DNA of 8,303 bases from Sphingomonadales bacterium. Its GTDB lineage: Bacteria > Pseudomonadota > Alphaproteobacteria > Sphingomonadales > Sphingomonadaceae. Within the stretch, counting starts at the first letter, position 1, and the number at the start of each line of letters is the position of its first letter. This document shows positions 1-5,092 of this stretch, piece by piece. The DNA is taken from NCBI GenBank assembly GCA_013298745.1, contig JAAFIT010000087.1:1-8303 (forward strand), given 5' to 3'. The notes under the pieces were generated by a model. The model saw only the letters and a program-made list of their open reading frames with translations, was not told the origin of the DNA and searched no databases. A program made the translations under genes and the position numbers.

Positions 1-126
1 CGCGGCTTCGGCGGCTTCCTGCGCGCGGCGCAGCTTCGCCGCGGCGACCATCTTCATCGCCTTGGTGATCTTCTGCGTCGACTTCACCGAAGTGATGCGC
101 ATCTTGAGGGCTTTGAGGCTTGCCAT
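1..126 (-). CDS. atpG: ATP synthase F1 gamma subunit, N-terminal fragment (runs off the left edge)
   Basis: Gamma is the central rotor shaft of F1-ATPase. It transmits rotation of the membrane c-ring to the alpha3beta3 head on the cytoplasmic face of the inner membrane. Only the first 42 residues are in the window. They begin [11 protein letters not shown] and continue with [20 protein letters not shown], the strongly conserved N-terminal helix of gamma subunits (family pattern I-x-S-V-K-N-T-x-K-I-T-x-A-M-x-x-V-A). The ATG at 124-126 is preceded by a good ribosome binding site, AGAAGGA, about 4 bases upstream. The gene follows atpA on the same strand after a 111-base gap that is mostly repeat. 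The order atpH-atpA-atpG is the usual one. The frame is open to the window edge; about 250 further residues are expected outside the window. Confidence 0.96.
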   Translation of the reverse strand, partial: MASLKALKMRITSVKSTQKITKAMKMVAAAKLRRAQEAAEAA

Positions 127-237
127 CTTGTCCTTCTGTCATCCCCGCGAAGGCGGGGACCCATCTCCTGACCGTTCCACCATCCCGAAATCGGGGCGAT
201 GGACCCCCGCCTGCGCGGGGGTGACGATCAAAATACG
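127..237. other. atpA-atpG intergenic gap filled by a repeat pair
   Basis: This 111-base gap is longer than the 4-base gap between atpH and atpA. All but about 12 bases at the atpA side and 11 bases at the atpG side consist of palindromic repeat sequence (138-225). The atpG ribosome binding site lies just outside the repeat and is intact. No separate promoter is evident. Confidence 0.8.
138..225. repeat. Inverted pair of REP-like palindromic units
   Basis: Two 28-base units, 138-165 and 198-225, are inverted copies of each other with 24 of 28 bases matching. Each is itself a hairpin: CCCCGC-GAAG-GCGGGG at 143-158, and CCCCCGC-CTGC-GCGGGGG at 204-221. A third small stem, CCCGA-AA-TCGGG, lies between them at 184-195, flanked by CCATC (180-184) and GATGG (198-202). 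The pattern, with outer GTCAT/GTGAC ends and inner CCATC/GATGG ends, resembles the dispersed palindromic elements seen many times in sphingomonad and some other proteobacterial genomes, arranged tail to tail like an E. coli BIME. In the atp mRNA it could fold as two or three local hairpins or as one long stem. Effects on mRNA stability or on gamma expression are inference. It is not a simple terminator, because essential operon genes follow it and there is no U-run. Confidence 0.85.
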
Positions 238-1767
238 TTACGCAAACGACTTGGCGAACGCGCCTACAAGCTCTTTCAACTTGGCGGTCGTGTCGGCCGA
301 AAGGTCCTTCTTGGCGCGGATGTCGGCCAGCACATCGGCGTGATCGGCACGAACGTGCGCGAGCAGCGACGATTCAAAGCGCGTCACATCCTTCGTCGGC
401 ACCGTATCGATGAAGCCGTTGACGCCGGCGAAGATGCTGACGACCTGGTCTTCGAACGGCATCGGCTTGTACTGGCCCTGCTTGAGCAGTTCCGTCAGGC
501 GGGCACCGCGGTTGAGCAGGCGCTGCGTCGAGGCATCGAGATCCGAACCGAACTGCGCGAACGCCGCCATTTCGCGATACTGGGCGAGTTCGAGCTTGAT
601 GGTGCCGGCAACCTTCTTCATCGCCTTGGTCTGGGCGGCCGAGCCGACGCGCGACACGCTGAGACCGACGTTGATGGCGGGGCGGATGCCCTGGAAGAAC
701 AGTTCGGTTTCCAGGAAGATCTGGCCATCGGTGATCGAAATCACGTTGGTCGGGATGTACGCCGAAACGTCGCCCGCCTGGGTTTCGATGATCGGCAGCG
801 CGGTCAGCGAACCGCCCCCATTGGCATCGTTCATCTTGGCGGCGCGCTCGAGCAGGCGGCTGTGCAGATAGAACACGTCGCCGGGATAGGCTTCGCGGCC
901 CGGCGGGCGGCGCAGCAGCAGCGACATCTGGCGATAGGCGACGGCCTGCTTGGTGAGATCGTCATAGACGATGACGGCGTGCATGCCGTTGTCGCGGAAA
1001 TATTCGCCCATGGTGCAGCCGGTGTAGGGCGCCAGGAACTGCAGCGGTGCCGGCTCCGAAGCGGTGGCGGCGACGACGATCGAATATTCCATCGCGCCAT
1101 TTTCTTCGAGCGCGCGGACGATCTGGGCGACAGTCGAACGCTTCTGGCCGACGGCGACATAGATGCAGAACAGCTTCTTGCTGTCATCGGCACCGGTGTT
1201 GGTCGCCTTCTGGTTGATGAAGGTGTCGATGGCGACGGCGGTCTTGCCGGTCTGGCGATCGCCGATGATCAGCTCGCGCTGGCCACGGCCGACGGGCACC
1301 AGCGCATCGAGCGCCTTCAAACCGGTCTGCATCGGCTCGTTGACCGACTTGCGCGGGATGATGCCGGGCGCCTTCACTTCGACGCGCATGCGGGTAACGT
1401 CGGTCAGCGGGCCCTTGCCATCGATCGGGTTGCCAAGGCCATCGACGACGCGGCCGAGCAGGCCCTTGCCGACGGGGACGTCGACGATCGTGCCGGTGCG
1501 CTTGACGGTATCGCCTTCCTTGATGCCCGAATCCGAGCCGAAGATGACGACGCCGACGTTATCGGCTTCGAGGTTGAGCGCCATGCCCTTGATGCCGCCG
1601 GGGAATTCGACCATTTCGCCGGCCTGGACATTGTCGAGGCCATGGACACGGGCGATACCGTCGCCGACCGACAGCACCTGGCCGACTTCGGAGACTTCGG
1701 CGTCATTGCCGAAGTTGGCGATCTGGTCCTTGATGACCCGCGAGATTTCGGCGGCGTTGATGTCCAT
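238..1767 (-). CDS. atpA: ATP synthase F1 alpha subunit
   Basis: Alpha is the non-catalytic nucleotide-binding subunit of F1-ATPase. It forms the alpha3beta3 hexamer and contributes an arginine to the catalytic sites on beta. The 509-residue product has the normal length and unbroken family sequence. An N-terminal beta-barrel region carries [20 protein letters not shown] (31-50). The Walker A loop is GDRQTGKT (169-176) and the Walker B strand is AVIVYDD (264-270). The [11 protein letters not shown] loop lies at 287-297. The arginine finger R373 sits in VSRVGSAAQ (371-379). The helical C-terminal domain ends in AFAKSFA. The ATG at 1765-1767 has AAGGG about 8 bases upstream inside the end of atpH. 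Only 4 bases separate the atpH stop from this start, so the two are probably translationally coupled. High-GC codon use matches the neighbours. Confidence 0.99.
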   Translation of the reverse strand: MDINAAEISRVIKDQIANFGNDAEVSEVGQVLSVGDGIARVHGLDNVQAGEMVEFPGGIKGMALNLEADNVGVVIFGSDSGIKEGDTVKRTGTIVDVPVGKGLLGRVVDGLGNPIDGKGPLTDVTRMRVEVKAPGIIPRKSVNEPMQTGLKALDALVPVGRGQRELIIGDRQTGKTAVAIDTFINQKATNTGADDSKKLFCIYVAVGQKRSTVAQIVRALEENGAMEYSIVVAATASEPAPLQFLAPYTGCTMGEYFRDNGMHAVIVYDDLTKQAVAYRQMSLLLRRPPGREAYPGDVFYLHSRLLERAAKMNDANGGGSLTALPIIETQAGDVSAYIPTNVISITDGQIFLETELFFQGIRPAINVGLSVSRVGSAAQTKAMKKVAGTIKLELAQYREMAAFAQFGSDLDASTQRLLNRGARLTELLKQGQYKPMPFEDQVVSIFAGVNGFIDTVPTKDVTRFESSLLAHVRADHADVLADIRAKKDLSADTTAKLKELVGAFAKSFA

Positions 1768-1771
1768 GAGA

Positions 1772-2326
1772 TTAGCCCTTCAGTGCCTGGCCGAGCGCGC
1801 CCAGCCGGGTTTTCAACGATGAATCGATCATGCGGCTGCCGACGCGGACGATGAGTCCGCCCAGAATCGCAGGATCAACGGTGATATCGAGTGCAACGTC
1901 GCGGCCGAGACCGGCCTTCAGTTTGGCCGCCAGCGCCTTCTGCTGCGCGGCGCTCAGCTTGTGGGCTGCGGTCACCTGCGCGCTGATTTCGCCGCGGCGG
2001 GCGGCAGCAAGCGCCGAAAAATCGCGGATGATGGCGGGCAGCGCGGCAAGGCGGCGATTCTTGGCGAGGACGCCGAGGAAGTTGCTGGTCAGCGAATCGA
2101 GCTTGAGGCTGGTGGCGACCCCGGCGACGCCGGCCGCAGCGGCACCGCGCGTGACCATCGGGCTGGTCATCAGCGTCTTGAGGTCCGCCGACTGCGCCAG
2201 CGCGTCCTTCAGGGTGGCGAGGCTGGCGGCAACAGCATCGAGCGCCTTGGCTTCAACCGCCAGATCGAACAGCGCCGTGGCGTAACGCCCGGACAGGCCC
2301 AGCGCCACACTGGCCTTTGCAGTCAC
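1772..2326 (-). CDS. atpH: ATP synthase F1 delta subunit (OSCP equivalent)
   Basis: Delta links the top of the F1 head to the peripheral b stalk and so belongs to the stator. The product begins [20 protein letters not shown]. The [11 protein letters not shown] stretch is the hallmark of the first helix of the delta N-terminal bundle. The C-terminal region has the family pattern with [20 protein letters not shown] and [15 protein letters not shown] at the end. From the GTG at 2324-2326 it is 184 residues, the usual size in alphaproteobacteria, with 12 residues ahead of GRYATALF. No in-frame ATG is available near the N-terminus. Other candidates are a GTG at 2308 (178 residues, with a better AAAGG site 5 bases upstream) and a GTG at 2398 (208 residues, with a non-conserved leader). 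It is the first gene of the F1 operon, as expected for an alphaproteobacterium where Fo genes lie elsewhere. The product identity is certain; the exact start is not. Confidence 0.95.
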   Translation of the reverse strand: MTAKASVALGLSGRYATALFDLAVEAKALDAVAASLATLKDALAQSADLKTLMTSPMVTRGAAAAGVAGVATSLKLDSLTSNFLGVLAKNRRLAALPAIIRDFSALAAARRGEISAQVTAAHKLSAAQQKALAAKLKAGLGRDVALDITVDPAILGGLIVRVGSRMIDSSLKTRLGALGQALKG

Positions 2327-2364
2327 AGAATTTGGTTCCAACGGACAGGGTCCAGCGACAAGAG

Positions 2365-2399
2365 GGTGAGCCAAGAAACACCGGGAGCGTGAGCTCACC
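2365..2399. repeat. Inverted repeat with an embedded 10-bp palindrome upstream of atpH
   Basis: GGTGAGC at 2365-2371 is the exact reverse complement of GCTCACC at 2393-2399, with 21 bases between. The right arm overlaps a perfect palindrome, GTGAGCTCAC, at 2389-2398. The element lies 39-73 bases upstream of the proposed atpH start, so it could be an operator or a 5' leader hairpin of the atp transcript. The arms are short, and chance occurrence cannot be excluded. Confidence 0.4.
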
Positions 2400-2451
2400 G
2401 GACGCCGCGGCGGCTAGCAGACGTGCGCGAATGTTGCAAGGCAGCACAGCA

Positions 2452-2488
2452 TTTGCGTGCAGTAGTGTCGCCATCGCTGCCACGCAAA
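2452..2488. repeat. Inverted repeat (TTTGCGTG / CACGCAAA) between the divergent genes
   Basis: TTTGCGTG at 2452-2459 is matched perfectly by CACGCAAA at 2481-2488. Inside it, CAG (2460-2462) can pair with CTG (2477-2479), leaving one bulged C, which gives an 11-bp stem with a 14-base loop. There is no T-run on either side, so it does not look like an intrinsic terminator. It lies 126 bases upstream of the atpH start and 57 bases upstream of the lipoprotein start, a reasonable place for an operator or leader structure. Its function is unknown. Confidence 0.5.
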
Positions 2489-2528
2489 GCCTCTCGACAC
2501 CGAAAAACGGCAACGGCATGGTCACGCC

Positions 2529-2535
2529 AAGGGGG
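2529..2535 (+). promoter_or_regulatory. Ribosome binding site that sets the lipoprotein start
   Basis: AAGGGGG at 2529-2535 lies 9 bases before the ATG at 2545. It favours this start over the in-frame ATG at 2518, which has no purine-rich site at proper spacing. Confidence 0.6.
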
Positions 2536-2544
2536 AATGGCGAT

Positions 2545-3837
2545 ATGCGGGGTAGGCAGCGATTTGCAGCTGGATTGGCGATGGTGGGTCAGTTGTCTCT
2601 CGCCGCCTGCGCCTTTCCGACCCAGCTGCAGCGCATTGCCGTCGACCAGAACCAGGTCGTCGCCAACACCGCCGACAGCCTGACGCTGCTCAATATTCTT
2701 CGGGCCAGCAAATGGCGGCCGGTGCACTTTACCTCGATTTCACGGATCAGCGGCAATGTCGATCTCGATACGCGCGGCTCGATCGGCGCCGGGGTCGAAA
2801 TTTCGGGTGGCAATGCCGCCAGCCTGGCGCCGGGCGCCAGCGTCGGGCTGGCGACCAACCCCAATTTCGACATGATGATCCACGACAGTCAGGCGTTTCA
2901 GCGCGGGATCATGCAGCCGATTTCGGCCGAGATCATCAACTATTACCTGCACACCGGCTGGCGGTCGGACTTGCTCACCTATCTGCTGGTCGAGCGGATC
3001 GATTTCGTCGCCGAAACCGCGGTAACGATCGGCGATCGGAGCTACAAAAGCGGCGAGTCGATCGAAACATTGCAAAATGATCCGTCCGACGAAAAACTCG
3101 CGGCGCAGTTTCACAATTTCGTTGCCTGTTACACATTGTCGGCGTCGCAGCGCCCGGGAAACACGCTGGCAATCCGCAAATTCTCCGAACTGGCGCCAGT
3201 CAGCCTTGGCGATCTTACGGTGCTCGATGGCACGAAATTCGATCTCGGCGCCGGTCCCGAACCCACATCGGCAACCCCGACCGATGGCGCCAGCCCAGGC
3301 GATGGCCGCGATTGGGTGGTGCGCAAGACGGCGGGCGGCGAGGCGGTGGGGCTCAGCCGGACCACCAATCCGCTGTGCCGCGACCAGACGCTAATGCTTG
3401 TTGATGGCAACAGTATCCGTGGCAAGAGCGACCCGTCGATCGCCTCGATCTACCCGAGCAAAACCCGCACCTTCGAAGTCGTTATCGCTGGCCGTCCGAT
3501 ACCGGTCCGCACGTCGATCGATATCACCTTCCGCTCGGTCGATGGCATCATCTATTTCCTCGGCGAGTATCTGCGCGGCACCGACACCACACGCGCCAGC
3601 TATGGCATCCCGCGCGGCAGCGGTGACGCCGAACGGATCGAGCCGATGCTGTTGATCCGACCGGGGCGCGGCGGCCCCCATGATGTCTCGGCGCAACTCG
3701 AAGGGCAAAGCTGGCATATGCCAGCCGACTGCCAATGCCGCAATTTTCAGGTCATCGCGCTGATCGAGCAATTGTTCAACCTGCACAAGGCGGGGTCGGC
3801 CGCGCCGCTCAGCACGGCGGTGCGGGTGGTCAATTAA
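2545..3837 (+). CDS. Predicted outer-membrane lipoprotein of unknown function
   Basis: The 430-residue product starts with a lipoprotein signal peptide: basic residues MRGRQR, a hydrophobic stretch at 8-20, and a lipobox LAAC at 19-22. C22 is the likely lipid-attached residue. The residue after it is alanine, not aspartate, so sorting to the outer membrane is expected. The mature protein begins with a helical region containing NTADSLTLLNILRASKWRPV (41-60), followed by FTSISRISG. Next comes a Gly/Ala/Ser-rich stretch (78-105), and then a mostly soluble domain. There is a low-complexity Pro/Thr/Ala/Gly linker at about 235-255 and a late motif TFRSVDGIIYFLGEYLR (328-344). Four cysteines remain after C22: C195, C278, C396 and C398. 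I do not recognise a named domain. The LLNILRA...P..FT and RS..G.IYFLGE patterns recall uncharacterised alphaproteobacterial proteins, but this is memory, not a search. The start was chosen by the ribosome binding site and the signal peptide. The gene is divergent from the atp operon and ends 8 bp inside the next, convergent gene. Confidence 0.85.
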   Translation: MRGRQRFAAGLAMVGQLSLAACAFPTQLQRIAVDQNQVVANTADSLTLLNILRASKWRPVHFTSISRISGNVDLDTRGSIGAGVEISGGNAASLAPGASVGLATNPNFDMMIHDSQAFQRGIMQPISAEIINYYLHTGWRSDLLTYLLVERIDFVAETAVTIGDRSYKSGESIETLQNDPSDEKLAAQFHNFVACYTLSASQRPGNTLAIRKFSELAPVSLGDLTVLDGTKFDLGAGPEPTSATPTDGASPGDGRDWVVRKTAGGEAVGLSRTTNPLCRDQTLMLVDGNSIRGKSDPSIASIYPSKTRTFEVVIAGRPIPVRTSIDITFRSVDGIIYFLGEYLRGTDTTRASYGIPRGSGDAERIEPMLLIRPGRGGPHDVSAQLEGQSWHMPADCQCRNFQVIALIEQLFNLHKAGSAAPLSTAVRVVN

Positions 3838-4240
3838 CGGGCTTTGCGCCGCTGCGGAGGGGGCGAACGAACAGCGGCAGCACCGCGAAGACGATTTGCC
3901 CGGCCAGTCCGAGCAATCCGGCCGGCGACAGCAGCCGTGCGGAAAAATCTGCCGGATTTTCGCCGAAAACCAGTGTCGCAAGGCCGAATTCGAGGCCCAT
4001 TAGGACAACAAAGGCGACGCTGCCCATCATCACCCGTGCGGCAATGTGCGGCGATACCCCGCGCACCAGCCGCCGACAGACCAGCCACGCCGCGCCGATC
4101 ATCAGAGGCAGTTCAATCGCCACCGCCATCAGTTCACCGACGCGCGGCGCGACGACGAGCGTGCGCATCGTGCCAAGCACAAATCCGACCGCAAAGCCGA
4201 TCGCGACATAGAGCAAACCGGCAGTGACGGCCTTGAGCAT
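3830..4240 (-). CDS. Small integral membrane protein with four predicted helices, function unknown
   Basis: The 136-residue product is very hydrophobic, with four likely transmembrane helices at about 4-24, 35-55, 68-92 and 104-125. Between helices 1 and 2 is MRTLVVAPRVGEL. Between 2 and 3 is a basic loop CRRLVRGVSPH, which by the positive-inside rule would face the cytoplasm. Single conserved-looking acidic residues sit at helix ends (E36, E43, E84). The ATG at 4238-4240 has AGGGA about 8 bases upstream, which supports this start. I do not recognise the family or any catalytic motif. The stop codon lies within the end of the convergent lipoprotein gene (8-bp overlap). Upstream it faces the DUF2306-like gene across a 111-base divergent gap. 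Confidence 0.8.
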   Translation of the reverse strand: MLKAVTAGLLYVAIGFAVGFVLGTMRTLVVAPRVGELMAVAIELPLMIGAAWLVCRRLVRGVSPHIAARVMMGSVAFVVLMGLEFGLATLVFGENPADFSARLLSPAGLLGLAGQIVFAVLPLFVRPLRSGAKPVN

Positions 4241-4351
4241 CTTTAGAGTCCCTATTGCCGACCTATGCGCCGGTCCGGGGGCTTGCGAAAGCCTTGTTCA
4301 TGTCACACAAACCTTAGGGTTCTTCATGCAAAACAGGTGACAGGCGGCGCG
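4241..4351. promoter_or_regulatory. Divergent gap between two membrane-protein genes
   Basis: This 111-base gap should contain promoters for the minus-strand four-helix protein and the plus-strand DUF2306-like protein. No clear -35/-10 pair is seen. A small stem, GGCTT-GCGA-AAGCC, lies at 4280-4293 with a GNRA-type loop. It could be part of the plus-strand 5' leader but may be chance. Two purine-rich stretches precede the downstream start: AGGTGA (4335-4340) and AGGCGG (4342-4347). Confidence 0.4.
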
Positions 4352-5092
4352 ATGCCCTGGTTGTTCGAACTGGTGCTGGCGGTGCATGTCGGTGCGGGAA
4401 TCGTCGCGCTGACGAGCTTCTGGGGCGCGATCGTGACTGCCAAGGGCGGGCTTGCGCACCGCCGCTGGGGCAAGGTTTTTGCCAGCGCCATCTACACCGC
4501 CGGCTTCATGGCGCTCGGCATGGGCGCGCTGTCGCTGGTCTGGCCGCTGGCGATGCACACCGAGTTGAGCGATGCCACCCTGTATCGCGGCATGTTCGGC
4601 ACGATGATGGTCTATCTCGGGCTGCTGGTCCTATCGATGACGCGCTATGGTCTGGTGATGGTTGCCAATCGACGCAACCACACCGCCAACCGCCACTGGT
4701 CGATGCTGGCCCTGCAGGGCACGACGCTGGTCGCCGCCGCCATCTGCCTTGGCCACGGCCTTTTTCTGCTGAATCGCAACGGTCTCATCATGGAAACCGC
4801 GCTGATGATCATGGTCGCGTTGATCGGCTTCGGCACGACCCTGACCTATTTTCGCTATATCTTCGCGCAGCCCGCCTCGCCAAAGGCCTATATCCCCGAG
4901 CATCTGAAGGCGATGGTCGCAACCGGCATCGCTGCCTATACCGCCTTTCTGTCGGTCGGCCTGATCGAAATGTTCCCCGAACACGCCTTCAATCCCGTCA
5001 TCTGGGCGGTGCCCACGGTCATCGGCGTCGGCATCATCGCCTGGTATCTGCGCGGTTTTCAAGCGCGGCGGACGGCGATCGGATCACCCTGA
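4352..5092 (+). CDS. DUF2306-like integral membrane protein, seven predicted helices
   Basis: The 246-residue product has seven likely transmembrane helices at about 7-30, 43-65, 79-104, 115-140, 148-170, 186-207 and 214-234. H12 in the first helix (VLAVHVGAG) and the KGGLAHRRWGK segment after it (31-41) match the pattern of the DUF2306 type of bacterial membrane protein. That family typically shows a His in helix 1 and a K-G-x-x-H-R-x-x-G loop. Further histidines near helix ends (H110, H115, H135, H185) could bind a metal or haem, but this is speculation. The ATG at 4352 starts directly before helix 1 and has AGGCGG and AGGTGA upstream. A longer in-frame reading from 4265 adds a polar leader without family character. 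The gene is divergent from the four-helix protein and its stop overlaps the patatin gene end by 9 bp. The family assignment is from pattern memory. Confidence 0.75.
   Translation: MPWLFELVLAVHVGAGIVALTSFWGAIVTAKGGLAHRRWGKVFASAIYTAGFMALGMGALSLVWPLAMHTELSDATLYRGMFGTMMVYLGLLVLSMTRYGLVMVANRRNHTANRHWSMLALQGTTLVAAAICLGHGLFLLNRNGLIMETALMIMVALIGFGTTLTYFRYIFAQPASPKAYIPEHLKAMVATGIAAYTAFLSVGLIEMFPEHAFNPVIWAVPTVIGVGIIAWYLRGFQARRTAIGSP

Larger units (their letters stand above)
2327..2544. promoter_or_regulatory. Divergent intergenic region between the atp operon and the lipoprotein gene
   Basis: These 218 bases separate the start of atpH on the minus strand from the lipoprotein gene on the plus strand, so they should hold the promoters of both. 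No strong -35/-10 pair stands out. One weak candidate for the atp direction is TTGCAA (2432-2437) followed after 17 bases by TAGCCG. The region contains two dyad elements described separately. It holds no convincing gene of its own. The upstream extension of either flanking gene into it gives sequence that does not look like the protein families concerned. Confidence 0.5.

Noticed and set aside
138..225. Intrinsic terminator at the end of atpA, or a CRISPR repeat
   Set aside because: The hairpins lack a following U-run and atpG follows as part of the same operon. There are only two inverted units and no spaced direct repeats, so it is not a CRISPR array.
199..1854. A 551-codon open frame on the plus strand opposite atpA
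   Set aside because: It is antisense to a certain, fully conserved atpA. Long antisense frames are expected in high-GC genes with strong third-position bias, and its sequence is a low-complexity Arg/Gly/Ala/Asp-rich shadow.
2317..2544. An upstream extension of the lipoprotein frame (76 extra codons)
   Set aside because: The extra residues are not signal-peptide-like and would bury the lipobox. The ATG at 2545 has the proper ribosome binding site.
2253..2727. Minus-strand open frames across the atp/lipoprotein divergent region
   Set aside because: They overlap atpH in another frame or run antisense to the lipoprotein start. They have no recognisable protein character and poor start sites.
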